64,000 nucleotides of DNA from Sphingobium psychrophilum (GCF_012927105.1 NZ_JABBFV010000011.1:86550-150549), one strand, 5' to 3'; positions 44,308 through 53,774 are shown, numbered from the stretch's first letter. The notes: generated from the letters alone by a model not told the origin. Made by a program: numbers and translations.

Positions 44308-44338
44308 TTGACCCTCTAGCAGCTAGAGGCTGTAGACG
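44308..44338 (+). promoter_or_regulatory. CadR/PbrR-type operator and promoter of the PbrT-like gene
   Basis: TTGACC (44308-44313), a 19-base spacer, then TAGACG (44333-44338). Inside, CCTCTAG (44313-44319), CAG, CTAGAGG (44323-44329) form a dyad matching the other operators. The next ATG at 44345 is only six bases after the -10, so the transcript would be leaderless or nearly so. Confidence 0.85.
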
Positions 44339-44344
44339 CAGCGC

Positions 44345-46336
44345 ATGTTTACGCTTTCAAGCAGCCTTCACCTTTTGTCGAGTCGCCGGCGAACGGTCTC
44401 GTTCCGCCAATCGGTGCTCCGCCCGTTGGCAGTGCTAGGCATCCTCTTGTTTGCCCTTGGCACAAGCGTCGCTGCCCAGGCCCAAACCACCGACGTCCAG
44501 ACCGCGTGGCGGCTGCTCGATTATATGGCGGTCGATTATGGCGGCGCTGTCAGTGGCGGAAGGGTGAAGAGCGCCTCGGAATATGCCGAGATGACCGAAT
44601 TCGCGGCTTCAGTATCCACCCGCCTTGCGGCGCTGCCGTCTACACCGGCGCGCGGACAGTTGATCGCGGGCGCAACCCGGCTCCAAGCCGTTATCGCTGC
44701 GAAGGGCGCGCGCGAAGATGTTGCCCGCATCGCCCATGGCCTCGCCGCCGATCTGCTCAAGGCCTACCCGGTGTCCCTCGCACCAGGCAAGGCGCCCGAT
44801 CTGGCCCGCGGCGCCACCTTGTTCGCGCAGAATTGTGCGAGCTGCCACGGCATGACCGGCGACGGGCATGGTCCTGACGCCGCAAAGCTTAAGACCCTGC
44901 CGATCGCCTTCAGCGACATTACGCGCGCGCGGCAGCGCAGTCCCTTTGCGCTCTATCAGGTCATCGATCAGGGCATCGACGGCACTGCGATGCAAAGCTT
45001 TGCGACCTTGCCGAGCGCCGATCGCTGGGCGCTGGCCTTCTATGCCGGTCGCTTTGCCTTTCCCGACGCGCTCGCAAGCCAGGGCGAGCGGCTGTGGAAA
45101 TCCGATCCCGGCCTGCGGCAGATGATCCCCGACCTGACGACACTCGCAGGGCTGACGCCCGAGGTGCTGGCAATGTCGATCGGGACTGCCAAGGCCGACG
45201 CGGTGATCGCCTATCTGCGCCGCCACCCGGACGTGGTGATCCAGCAGGCACCCGGCTCGTTGACCGTTGCGCGCGATAAACTGGCGCAGAGCCTTGCCGC
45301 GTACCGCGGTGGCGACCGTCACGCCGCCCAGGAACTTGCGCTTTCGGCCTATCTCGATGGCTTCGAGCCCCTCGAGCCGATGCTGACCGCGCGCGATGCT
45401 ACGCTCATGGGGCACATCGAAAGCGCCATGGGCGAGTTTCGGGCATCGCTCCAGCAGGGGCGCCCCGCCGATGAGATCGCCACGCGCATCCAGGTGCTCG
45501 ACGGTCTCTTCGACGACGCCGACGCGGCCTTGTCCCCGGACGCGGCCAGCACTGCATCGACCTTCCTGGGTGCCTTCACCATCCTGCTGCGGGAGGGACT
45601 CGAAGCGTTGCTGATCGTCGTCGCGATGATCGCTTTCTTACGCAAGGCGGAGCGGCCGGAAGTGCTGCCCTATGTCCATGGCGGCTGGATCGGGGCGCTG
45701 GCGGCGGGCGGCCTGACCTGGGGAATCGCGACCTATGCGATCGGGATCAGCGGCGCGAGCCGGGAGCTTACCGAAGGGTTCGGATCGCTGTTCGCGGCCG
45801 TCGTCCTGCTCTCCGTGGGGATCTGGATGCACGGCAAGGCGCAGGCGGACCAGTGGCAACGCTACATCCGGGAGAAGATGTCGCGCGCGCTGTCGCGGCA
45901 GTCGGCCTGGTTCCTGTTCGGCCTGGCCTTCATCGTCGTCTATCGTGAGGTGTTCGAGACGATCCTGTTCTACGCCGCGCTCTGGACCCAGGGCAATGGC
46001 GGCACGATGCTGGCAGGCGCCGGCTCTGCGGTGCTGCTACTGGGACTCATCGCGTGGGCCATGCTGCGCTACAGCCGCGATCTCCCGATCGCGAAATTCT
46101 TCGCCTACAGCGCGTGGCTAATGGCGATCCTTACCATCGTCCTCGCCGGCAAGGGCGTGTCGGCCCTACAGGAAGCCGGCATCATCGACATCGCGCCGCT
46201 TGGCGGCGGCATCCGCGTCTCCATGCTCGGGATCTTCCCGACGTTGCAGTCAATGGGCGCGCAGCTCCTGATGCTCATCGCGGTACTTTGTGGCTTCCTC
46301 CTCAACCGGCGCCGTGCCGCTGTGGCGGTCGGCTGA
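44345..46336 (+). CDS. pbrT: PbrT-like FTR1 permease fused to a cytochrome c domain
   Basis: A 663-residue protein: N-terminal hydrophobic segment (about 25-47), a periplasmic region with heme-c motif CASCH (164-168), a helical stretch, then a C-terminal FTR1-type membrane domain of about seven segments with the metal-binding motifs REGLE (416-420) and REVFE (534-538). This is the domain order of PbrT of Cupriavidus metallidurans, a lead uptake protein; FTR1 relatives take up iron. Its operator shows it is controlled by the CadR/PbrR regulator. The start follows the -10 closely, so translation may be leaderless; no ribosome binding site precedes the ATG. Confidence 0.87.
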   Translation: MFTLSSSLHLLSSRRRTVSFRQSVLRPLAVLGILLFALGTSVAAQAQTTDVQTAWRLLDYMAVDYGGAVSGGRVKSASEYAEMTEFAASVSTRLAALPSTPARGQLIAGATRLQAVIAAKGAREDVARIAHGLAADLLKAYPVSLAPGKAPDLARGATLFAQNCASCHGMTGDGHGPDAAKLKTLPIAFSDITRARQRSPFALYQVIDQGIDGTAMQSFATLPSADRWALAFYAGRFAFPDALASQGERLWKSDPGLRQMIPDLTTLAGLTPEVLAMSIGTAKADAVIAYLRRHPDVVIQQAPGSLTVARDKLAQSLAAYRGGDRHAAQELALSAYLDGFEPLEPMLTARDATLMGHIESAMGEFRASLQQGRPADEIATRIQVLDGLFDDADAALSPDAASTASTFLGAFTILLREGLEALLIVVAMIAFLRKAERPEVLPYVHGGWIGALAAGGLTWGIATYAIGISGASRELTEGFGSLFAAVVLLSVGIWMHGKAQADQWQRYIREKMSRALSRQSAWFLFGLAFIVVYREVFETILFYAALWTQGNGGTMLAGAGSAVLLLGLIAWAMLRYSRDLPIAKFFAYSAWLMAILTIVLAGKGVSALQEAGIIDIAPLGGGIRVSMLGIFPTLQSMGAQLLMLIAVLCGFLLNRRRAAVAVG

Positions 46337-46366
46337 TGCAGCCGGCGACAACGACGACGATTTGCC

Positions 46367-46397
46367 TTGACCCTCTAGTTGCTAGAGGGTGCATAGA
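46367..46397 (+). promoter_or_regulatory. CadR/PbrR-type operator and promoter of the CDF gene
   Basis: TTGACC (46367-46372), a 19-base spacer and CATAGA (46392-46397). The dyad ACCCTCTAG (46370-46378), TTG, CTAGAGGGT (46382-46390) is perfect and the best of the three in this block. The start codon of the CDF gene lies about 25 bases downstream. Confidence 0.9.
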
Positions 46398-46422
46398 GTT
46401 TCCATGATGCTTGTTCGAGTAC

Positions 46423-47124
46423 ATGATCATGGTCTGTAACAGCTGCCAGTCCGACGCACCGCCGACGCCGGATCCTCGCTGGCGTCGCATGCTCTGGATC
46501 GCGCTCGCGATCAATCTGGCGATGTTTTTCGGCGAGATCGTCGCGGGCATCGCTTCGGGATCGCGATCGCTGCAGGCGGACGCGCTCGATTTCCTCGGCG
46601 ATTCTGCAAATTATGCGATCAGCCTTGGGGTCGCCGGTCTGGCGCTTGGCTGGCGGTCGCGTGCCGCGCTGCTCAAGGGCGGCACGATCCTCGCCTTCGG
46701 CCTTTATGTCCTCGTCACGACGGTGCTTGCGGCGCTGGGCCGCAGCGTGCCGCAGGCCGAGACGATGGGAATCGTCGGCGTGATCGCTCTGATCGCGAAT
46801 GGCAGCGTTGCGCTCATGCTCTATCGCTACCGCGGTGGCGACGCCAACATGCGCTCGGTCTGGATTTGCTCGCGAAACGACGCAATCGGTAATCTCGCGG
46901 TCCTGCTGGCTGCCGCTGGTGTCGTCGGTACGGGCACGGCTTGGCCGGATCTCGCTGTTGCCCTCATTATGGCGGGCCTGGGGATTTGGGGCGGCCTGCA
47001 GATCATCAGTCAGGCCCGTGCAGAGCTACGCCCGACACCGGTAAGTCGAGTCGAGGCACAACATTCGTTGGCGAGTCCGGCACGACACGACGCGCTTCCT
47101 ATCTTATCGCAGAATGAGCGATGA
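46423..47124 (+). CDS. Short CDF-type cation transporter
   Basis: A 233-residue inner-membrane protein with six hydrophobic segments. The first metal-site motif reads ADALDFLGDSANY (Asp-x3-Asp) and the second NDAIGN, with Asn where most CDF proteins have His. The C-terminal cytoplasmic domain of longer CDF proteins is absent, and the N-terminus has a CxxC (CNSC). It should export Zn2+, Cd2+ or Co2+ in exchange for protons; the changed second site may alter selectivity. It is controlled by a CadR/PbrR-type operator. Start at 46423 or 46429 (both ATG). Confidence 0.8.
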   Translation: MIMVCNSCQSDAPPTPDPRWRRMLWIALAINLAMFFGEIVAGIASGSRSLQADALDFLGDSANYAISLGVAGLALGWRSRAALLKGGTILAFGLYVLVTTVLAALGRSVPQAETMGIVGVIALIANGSVALMLYRYRGGDANMRSVWICSRNDAIGNLAVLLAAAGVVGTGTAWPDLAVALIMAGLGIWGGLQIISQARAELRPTPVSRVEAQHSLASPARHDALPILSQNER

Positions 47125-47191
47125 CGAGTTTATTTCTTCGTACAACGGGCGAGACTAGCTCGTTACCCGCGTTCCTGTTAGGAAGTGTGCC

Positions 47192-47542
47192 GTGCGACGG
47201 CTGCTGAACATCCTTGCCTATTTGACGATCGCCCTCTCCTTGGGGACGACGGCGACGGCGCATGTGCTGGAGCGGCCGGATGTAGGTGTTTCATTGCATG
47301 AAACTGGCATGGACGAGATAGCCCTGGGCCACGCGCCCGGCGACGCAGATCAGGTGCCCTCCGATAGTGACAAAGGGTATCCGCATCATCACGGCGGTTG
47401 CCACGGCGATCACGTCGCTGCGCCGGTCAAGATCGCTAATAATACGCTCAAACCCGATCTTCGGCTCGCGCCCATTTTTTCGATCGATTCGCTTCGGCCA
47501 CTCTCCACTGCCGATCCGGCGCTGAGGCCCCCCCAAGCCTGA
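47192..47542 (+). CDS. His-rich small exported protein heading the second czc operon
   Basis: A 116-residue protein starting with GTG at 47192, with signal peptide to about residue 23, and a His-rich region (YPHHHGGCHGDH) about two thirds in. It resembles the small protein at the head of the first czc operon in position and character but little in sequence; the CzcI-type proteins of other czc operons are the best comparison. The role is unknown, with periplasmic metal binding or regulation likely. AGGAAG precedes the start. Confidence 0.6.
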   Translation: MRRLLNILAYLTIALSLGTTATAHVLERPDVGVSLHETGMDEIALGHAPGDADQVPSDSDKGYPHHHGGCHGDHVAAPVKIANNTLKPDLRLAPIFSIDSLRPLSTADPALRPPQA

Positions 47543-47607
47543 CGATCCGCTGACCTCGCCGGCCATTGCCGCGCGGGGCCAACCCGGTTTGTCAGGAGTT
47601 ATCATTT

Positions 47608-48960
47608 ATGCATCGTACAATCGCGGCCGTTATGGTCGCGGCGTCTCTCGCCAGTGCGGCCGGGGCGCAAACAACAACGCGGCCCGGCATTCCGGCGGCG
47701 ACCACTTCGTCACAATCGCCCGATGCGTTCTCGCTCGAGAACGCTCTCGCTGCGGGCGGCATGCCATCCATCCCATCACCCGTCCTCAACAACGGCGCGG
47801 CATCGGGCGGCAGCGGATCGGCTCCACTTCCGTCGGTCGCGGCGGCCACGGCCGGCGTCGACGCCGCGACCGCGGCGCGGCGTGTCGCAGGCTTGCGCCC
47901 CAACCCCGAGGTGCAGGCACAGGTCGAGAATATCGCCGGCACCGGCGTCTATAAGGGGCTGCGGAGTTCCGAAACGACGGTCGGCGTGGCGCTGCCGCTG
48001 GAACTGGGTGGCAAGCGGCCGGCGCGTGTCGCACTGGCGACCGCCCGCCTCACTCGGGCGCAGATCCAGTCGGAAATCGCGCGAGCGGATCTCCGCTTGC
48101 GGATTACGCAGCTCTATATCGAAGCCGCCGCCGCCGAGCGCCGTGCTGAAGTGCTGAGCGAGCAGGCCGGGATCGCCAACAACGCGTTCCGGGTCTCAAG
48201 CGAGCGCGTGAAGGCCGGCGATGTCGGCCCGATCGAGCAACAGCGCGCCGATGTGCTGCGCATCAATGCGCAGGTCGCAGCCGATAGCGCGGCCCGGCAG
48301 GCACAGGCGGCGCGTGTAAACCTTGAGACATTGTTGTCGGTGCCGGTGATGGGGCCACTCGATCGCGCCTGGTTCGAGCGGATCGATGATTACGGACCGC
48401 CTCGGCCCGTCGATGTTGAAGGGACGCTAGCCTTGGTCGCTGCGGAAGCGGATGTTCGCACCGCCGATGCACAAGTGCGGGTAGCAAGGTCGTTGCGCGT
48501 GCCCGACCTGACTATCAGCGCGTCCGCCCGCCGATTGGCGGCGACCAACGACACCGCTGCTGTGGTCGGGATTTCGATTCCGATCCCGTTTTTCAACAAC
48601 GGCAGCGCCTTCGTGGCGCAGTCGCGATCGGAGCAGACACAGGCGATCGCGCTGCGAAACCTAGCCGTGATCGATACCCGCCAGCAGATCGCCAGCGCAC
48701 AAACCGAAGTGGCGAACGCCGCTGCGACCGCGCGGGCGGCGGGCGGACCGGGACTGGCAGCGGCACAGGAGGCCGCCCGCATCGCCCGGATCGGTTGGAC
48801 GCAGGGCAAGTTCGACCAGATCGCGCTCCTCGATGCCGAGCGCACGCTTTCACTGACCCGCCAGACCTACGTCGATGCGCTCGCCGCCTATCACGACGCG
48901 CAGGCCCGGCTCGACCGGCTCACCACGCCGGCCCCCACGATTTCCGGAGATGATCGATGA
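47608..48960 (+). CDS. czcC: Outer-membrane factor of the second Zn/Co/Cd RND pump (CzcC)
   Basis: A 450-residue TolC-family protein with signal peptide (SAAGAQ), a Pro/Ser/Gly-rich stretch to about residue 85, and two helical hairpins (RVKAGDVGPIEQQRADVLRI; RQQIASAQTEVANAAATARAA). Early GLRPNPEVQAQVENIAGTG is the typical CzcC start of the barrel region. The ATG at 47608 has AGGAG upstream. It ends overlapping czcB (ATGA). Confidence 0.88.
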   Translation: MHRTIAAVMVAASLASAAGAQTTTRPGIPAATTSSQSPDAFSLENALAAGGMPSIPSPVLNNGAASGGSGSAPLPSVAAATAGVDAATAARRVAGLRPNPEVQAQVENIAGTGVYKGLRSSETTVGVALPLELGGKRPARVALATARLTRAQIQSEIARADLRLRITQLYIEAAAAERRAEVLSEQAGIANNAFRVSSERVKAGDVGPIEQQRADVLRINAQVAADSAARQAQAARVNLETLLSVPVMGPLDRAWFERIDDYGPPRPVDVEGTLALVAAEADVRTADAQVRVARSLRVPDLTISASARRLAATNDTAAVVGISIPIPFFNNGSAFVAQSRSEQTQAIALRNLAVIDTRQQIASAQTEVANAAATARAAGGPGLAAAQEAARIARIGWTQGKFDQIALLDAERTLSLTRQTYVDALAAYHDAQARLDRLTTPAPTISGDDR

Positions 48961-50126
48961 TTCAAGATAAGCGCCTTCTTGGCGGTGCGGCGGCTGTCGC
49001 GATCGTCGCCGCACTTGGTGGCTTTGGGATCGCACGCTGGACTGCGAGCGAACCTGCCGCAACCGAAGCGGCGAGCGGTAACGCCGCTGCCCCGGCAGAG
49101 GAGGAAAAAGCCCCCGACACGGTGGCGATGACTGCGCAGGCGGTTCAGCAGGCCGGCATCGCCACAGAGACGGTCAATCCCGGCGGGCTTGGCGCAGAAA
49201 TTGTCGCGCAGGCGACGGTGAGCGCATCGCCGCAAGGCGAAGCGATCGTGACCGCCCGCGCAGGCGGCGCAGTCACTCGGCTATTGAAGCGGCTCGGTGA
49301 TCCGGTGCGTGCCGGCGAAACGCTTGCCGTTGTCGAAAGCCGGGATGCGGCGCAGTTTGCCGCCGATCGCACCGCTGCGGCTGCCAAGTCGACGCTTGCG
49401 CAAAAGGCGCTTGCCCGCGAGCAGTACCTGTTCCGTCAAAAGGTCTCAGCGCGGGTCGAGCTGGAACAGGCTGAGGCGGAAGCCGCCTCAGCCGCCGCAG
49501 AAGCGCGCCGCGCGAGCGTGGCGGCAGGGGCCGCGCGCGTGACATCGGACGGTCGCGGTGTGTTGGTGTCCAGCCCGATTTCGGGTCGCGTCACCTCGGA
49601 GAACATCAGCCTGGGCGCGTTCGTCCAGCCCGAAACCGAGCTGATGCGCGTCGCGGATGCGTCAAAGATTCAGATAGAGGCGGCAGTCGGTCCGACCGAC
49701 GCGCAACGACTCTCTCCAGGCGATCGAGCAATCATCGAGCTGCCCGACGGGCGGACGGTGGAGGGGCGCGTGCGCGCCGTCACACCCGGGCTTGCCAACG
49801 ACACGCGCTCGGCGACGGCGGTCCTCGACGTTTCGGGCAGCCTTCAGCCGGGACTCGCAGTGCGGGTGCGGCTCCTACCGGGCGGGGGCGGCACGACCAG
49901 CAATGCGATCGTAGTGCCGGAGGATGCGGTGCAGACCCTCGAAGGGCGTGACATCGTGTTTGTGCGGACCGCGCAGGGATTCAAGGCTCAGAGCATCACG
50001 ATCGGACAACGCAGCAACGGCCGGGTCGAGATCCTGAAGGGTCTCGCGGCAGGCAGCCAAGTCGCAACCAAGAACGCATTCCTGCTCAAAGCCGAACTCG
50101 GCAAGGGCGCGGGCGAGGAAGAATAG
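48957..50126 (+). CDS. czcB: CzcB-type periplasmic adaptor, second copy
   Basis: A 389-residue membrane fusion protein with an N-terminal anchor, an Ala-rich linker, lipoyl/hairpin core and beta-barrel, ending in FLLKAELGKGAGEEE like the first CzcB. It is the paralogue of the gene at 32745 and has no CusF domain. It overlaps czcC and is followed after three bases by czcA. Confidence 0.92.
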   Translation: MIQDKRLLGGAAAVAIVAALGGFGIARWTASEPAATEAASGNAAAPAEEEKAPDTVAMTAQAVQQAGIATETVNPGGLGAEIVAQATVSASPQGEAIVTARAGGAVTRLLKRLGDPVRAGETLAVVESRDAAQFAADRTAAAAKSTLAQKALAREQYLFRQKVSARVELEQAEAEAASAAAEARRASVAAGAARVTSDGRGVLVSSPISGRVTSENISLGAFVQPETELMRVADASKIQIEAAVGPTDAQRLSPGDRAIIELPDGRTVEGRVRAVTPGLANDTRSATAVLDVSGSLQPGLAVRVRLLPGGGGTTSNAIVVPEDAVQTLEGRDIVFVRTAQGFKAQSITIGQRSNGRVEILKGLAAGSQVATKNAFLLKAELGKGAGEEE

Positions 50127-50129
50127 ACC

Positions 50130-53100
50130 ATGATCGCAAATCTCATGGCGCTCTCCGTCCGCATGCGTTGGACGGTACTCGCCCTTTTCCTAGTCATCGG
50201 CGGCCTCGGCCTCTGGCAGCTTACCAAGTTGCCAATCGACGCGGTGCCAGATATCACCACCAATCAGGTTCAGATCAATACGATCGACCCGCGTTTGTCG
50301 CCGGTCGAAATCGAGAAGCTCGTTACCTATCCCGTCGAAATCGCCCTAGCCGGCATTCCAGGTCTTGAAACCACACGTTCGATCTCGCGCAACGGCTTCA
50401 GCCAGGTCAGTGCGATCTTCACCGACAGCACCGACCTCTACTTCGCGCGTCAGCAGGTTGGTGAGCGCCTGCGCCAAGCAACCGAAAATTTGCCGGACGG
50501 TGTTCAGCCACAAGTTGGACCCGTCTCCACGGGTCTTGGCGAGATCGTCATGTACACGGTTGGCTATGCCAATCCGGACGGCAAGGGCGCTAAAAAAGTC
50601 GCAGGCCAACCAGGGTGGCAGCCGGACGGCAGCTATCTGACGCCCGAAGGCGAAAGACTAACGGACGCGGTGGCCAAGGCAAGCTATCTGCGAACTGTTC
50701 AAGACTGGATTATCGGCCCGCAGCTTCGCTCGGTGAAAGGCGTTGCCGGCGTCGACTCCATTGGTGGTTATGCCAAGACGTTCGTGGTCGAACCAGACCC
50801 GACGAAGCTCGCCAATTTCGGAATCTCGTATAGCGAGCTCGGCCAAGCTCTCGAGAACGCAAATCTCGCGGTGGGCGCTAATTACTATAACCGCGGCGGT
50901 GAAGCGTACCTTGTGCGCGTCGATTCCCGCGTGCGTACGGTCGATGAGATCAGCAATGCTGTCGCGGCGACGCGTGGGGGAACCCCAATCACGATCGGCC
51001 AGATCGCCAATGTTCGCGTCGGTGGCGATCTGCGAACGGGTGCGGGTAGCATGAACGGCGAAGAAGCGGTCATTGGCACGGTGCTGATGTTGATCGGTCA
51101 GAACAGCCGGGTTGTCGCCACGGAGGCCTCGTCCAAGCTCGATCAGGTTGCGAAAACACTGCCACCGGGCATCCAGGTCAAGGTGGTGTTGAACCGCGCT
51201 GAATTGGTCGGCGCAACGGTGGCGACGGTCCAGCGCAATCTGACCGAAGGCGCGATCCTTGTTGCCGTGGCACTGTTCCTGCTGCTCGGTAACTGGCGCG
51301 CCGCCGTGATTGCAGTGCTGGTCATCCCCTTCTCGTTCCTGATGATGGCCATGGGAATGAACGCGTTCAAAGTCCCCGGCAACCTGATGAGCCTGGGGGC
51401 GCTCGACTTCGGTCTGATCGTCGATGGCGCCGTTATCATCATTGAAAACTGCCTCGCCAGACTGGCGCACCGGCAGGAACATGAAGGCCGACTGCTCTCG
51501 CTCCGCGAACGACTGGAGGAGACGATGCGGGCGTCACAGGAGATGATCAAGCCGACCGTCTTCGGCCAAGCGATCATCCTGCTCGCGTTCGCACCGCTGC
51601 TCACATTTACGGGCACCGAGGGCAAGACGTTCTCGCCGATGGCGATCACCATCATGCTCGCGCTGGTGGCCGCGTTCGTACTCGCAATCACGCTGGTGCC
51701 AGCGCTGGTTGCAATCCTCATCCGCGGCAAGGTCGCGGAGAAGGACGTGTGGCTGATCCGCAAGTCCAAGGAGCGCTACCTGCCGTTGCTGGATCAGGCG
51801 ATTGCGCGTCCGTGGCCATTCATCCTCGGCGGATTGGCCTTCTTCGTGGCGGCCATCCCCGCGTTTGGGCTGCTAGGCTCGGAATTCATTCCCCAGCTAG
51901 ATGAGAAAAACCTCGCCTTTGCATCGACACGAGTGCCCTCCGTCAGCCTTGATCAGTCGCTGGCGATGGAACGCAAGGTCGAGGAGGCGGTAATCAAAAT
52001 TCCCGAAGTCGCCTTGATGTTCTCGAAGACAGGCACTGCGGAAGTTGCGAGCGATCCGATGCCGCCAAACGTCTCGGATGGCTTCGTTATCTTGAAAGAG
52101 AAGGACCAATGGGCAGAAGGCACAACCAAAGCTGATGTGGTTGCCAAGATTGAGAAGGCGACCGGCGGTCTTCTTGGCAATCTTTACGAGGTCAGTCAGC
52201 CGATCCAGCTGCGATTTAACGAGCTGATCGCGGGTGTTCGTGGCGATGTTGCGATCAAGCTCTACGGCGACGATCTCGACAAGATGGCGCTGACGGCAAA
52301 TGAGATGGTGCGCGTACTCCAGACCATACCCGGTGCGGCCAGCGTCAAGGCCGAACAGGTCGGTGGCGCACCGGCGCTCGACGTAAAGCTCGACCGCGCC
52401 GCGATCGCTCGCCTCGGCCTCACAGTTCGCGACGTTGCGGACACGGTTGCGGCAGGGCTCGGTGGGCGTGAATCGGGGCTTGTGTACGAGGGCGACCGGC
52501 GTTTCGACGTCACCGTTCGCGTCCCTGAGACGACCCGCGCCAATCTGGACGACATCCGCTCGATGCCAGTGCTGCTCCCGGAGGTAGAAGGGAGGCCGCG
52601 CGCCCAAGTGCCTCTGGCACAGGTCGCGCAGATCCGCCTTACCGAAGGGCTGAATCAGATCAGCCGAGAGAACGGCAAGCGCCGCGTGGTCGTTCAGGTC
52701 AATCTCGGCGGACGCGATGCCGGTTCGTTCGTTCAGGAGGCGCAGGCGAAGATCGCACAGGTGAAGCTGCCGGCGGGCTACTACCTCGAATGGGGTGGTC
52801 AGTTCGAGAACCTTGCCGCGGCATCGAAACGGCTGTCGATCGTGGTTCCGTTATGCTTTCTGGTCATCTTCGGGCTGCTTTACATGGCACTGGGTGGACT
52901 CGGCCGGGCGGCGGCGGTGTTCCTGGCGGTTCCTTTAGGGCTCGCGGGCGGCGTCTTCACGCTTGTGCTCACCGGCATCAACTTCTCGGTGTCGGCGGCG
53001 GTGGGGTTCATCTGCCTCGCCGGCGTGGCAGTGCTAAACGGGCTTGTCGTCATGACGGCGATCCGAGACCGGAGTGAAGCTGGACTGCCCATCGCGCAGG

Positions 53101-53384
53101 CGATTCGTGAAGGCATGGCCGAGAAGATGCGGGCGGTCATCATGACGGGGTTTGTGCCGGCGATAGGCTTCGTGCCGATGGCGCTCGCGCACGGCACCGG
53201 CGCTGAAGTCCAGAAGCCGCTTGCGACGGTCGTGATCGGTGGCTTGATCGCGGCAACTATCCTTACCTTGCTCGTGCTGCCGGCGCTCGCGAAAGTGATC
53301 CTCGGGCGAACCGAGGACCAGAAAGAACAAGAGGGTAGCACCCGGCACGGCGAGGATCCTGCCCCTTTGAGAGGAGAAGCGTGA
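50130..53384 (+). CDS. czcA: CzcA-type RND metal/proton antiporter, second copy
   Basis: A 1084-residue HME-RND pump with the HME1 signature LDFGLIVDGAVIIIEN around residue 425, twelve predicted membrane segments and two large periplasmic loops. It is a diverged paralogue of the first CzcA (for example DITTNQVQIN against DVTNRQVQIN near the start), so the two pumps may differ in substrate, affinity or expression. It is overlapped at its stop by the DUF190 gene (GTGA-style start at 53381). Confidence 0.94.
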   Translation: MIANLMALSVRMRWTVLALFLVIGGLGLWQLTKLPIDAVPDITTNQVQINTIDPRLSPVEIEKLVTYPVEIALAGIPGLETTRSISRNGFSQVSAIFTDSTDLYFARQQVGERLRQATENLPDGVQPQVGPVSTGLGEIVMYTVGYANPDGKGAKKVAGQPGWQPDGSYLTPEGERLTDAVAKASYLRTVQDWIIGPQLRSVKGVAGVDSIGGYAKTFVVEPDPTKLANFGISYSELGQALENANLAVGANYYNRGGEAYLVRVDSRVRTVDEISNAVAATRGGTPITIGQIANVRVGGDLRTGAGSMNGEEAVIGTVLMLIGQNSRVVATEASSKLDQVAKTLPPGIQVKVVLNRAELVGATVATVQRNLTEGAILVAVALFLLLGNWRAAVIAVLVIPFSFLMMAMGMNAFKVPGNLMSLGALDFGLIVDGAVIIIENCLARLAHRQEHEGRLLSLRERLEETMRASQEMIKPTVFGQAIILLAFAPLLTFTGTEGKTFSPMAITIMLALVAAFVLAITLVPALVAILIRGKVAEKDVWLIRKSKERYLPLLDQAIARPWPFILGGLAFFVAAIPAFGLLGSEFIPQLDEKNLAFASTRVPSVSLDQSLAMERKVEEAVIKIPEVALMFSKTGTAEVASDPMPPNVSDGFVILKEKDQWAEGTTKADVVAKIEKATGGLLGNLYEVSQPIQLRFNELIAGVRGDVAIKLYGDDLDKMALTANEMVRVLQTIPGAASVKAEQVGGAPALDVKLDRAAIARLGLTVRDVADTVAAGLGGRESGLVYEGDRRFDVTVRVPETTRANLDDIRSMPVLLPEVEGRPRAQVPLAQVAQIRLTEGLNQISRENGKRRVVVQVNLGGRDAGSFVQEAQAKIAQVKLPAGYYLEWGGQFENLAAASKRLSIVVPLCFLVIFGLLYMALGGLGRAAAVFLAVPLGLAGGVFTLVLTGINFSVSAAVGFICLAGVAVLNGLVVMTAIRDRSEAGLPIAQAIREGMAEKMRAVIMTGFVPAIGFVPMALAHGTGAEVQKPLATVVIGGLIAATILTLLVLPALAKVILGRTEDQKEQEGSTRHGEDPAPLRGEA

Positions 53385-53722
53385 TGGGAGAACCGGCCCG
53401 AAAATTGCTGCGGATCTACACAGACGAAGCGGCCTATATCGGTGATCGCAAAGTTTTCGAATATGTCGCCTCGCTGGCGCGTGATCGAAAGATGGCGGGT
53501 CTCACGGTGCTTGAGGCGCTGATCGGATTCGGGGCCTCTGCGCACGTCCACCGGCGCCATGTGCTTGAGAGCGATCGTGCGGTGGTGATCGAAATCGTCG
53601 ATTTCGAGGACGCATTGCGCGCGTTCGTCGCCGCCCTGAGCGATGTACCCGACATTGGGCTGATGACGCTCGAAGCGGTCGAGGTGATCGGTGGCAAGGC
53701 AAGCAAGACGCTGGAAGCCTGA
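53381..53722 (+). CDS. DUF190 (PII-like fold) protein at the end of the czc operon
   Basis: A 113-residue cytoplasmic protein with the DUF190 pattern: a LLRIYTDEAAYIGDR start, KMAGLTVLEALIGFG in the middle, and GLMTLEAVEV at the end. DUF190 proteins share the fold of PII and of small signalling proteins; similar genes often sit next to czcA or other efflux pumps. A regulatory role, by binding CzcA or a nucleotide, is inferred only. The start is GTG at 53381 or the ATG at 53384. Confidence 0.85.
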   Translation: MMGEPARKLLRIYTDEAAYIGDRKVFEYVASLARDRKMAGLTVLEALIGFGASAHVHRRHVLESDRAVVIEIVDFEDALRAFVAALSDVPDIGLMTLEAVEVIGGKASKTLEA

Positions 53723-53749
53723 GCCGATGAATTGCGGCCCGGCAAGCGA

Positions 53750-53774
53750 GAGGGCTTGCGCCATGCAAGCCCTC
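53750..53774 (+). terminator. Hairpin after the second czc operon
   Basis: Arms GAGGGCTTGC (53750-53759) and GCAAGCCCTC (53765-53774) form a perfect 10-bp stem with a 5-base loop, 28 bases after the DUF190 stop. No T-run follows, so it may be a weak terminator or an RNA-stabilising structure. Confidence 0.45.

Noticed and set aside
47125..47191. Hairpin-like sequence between the CDF gene and the second czc operon
   Set aside because: The stem is imperfect and not followed by T residues.
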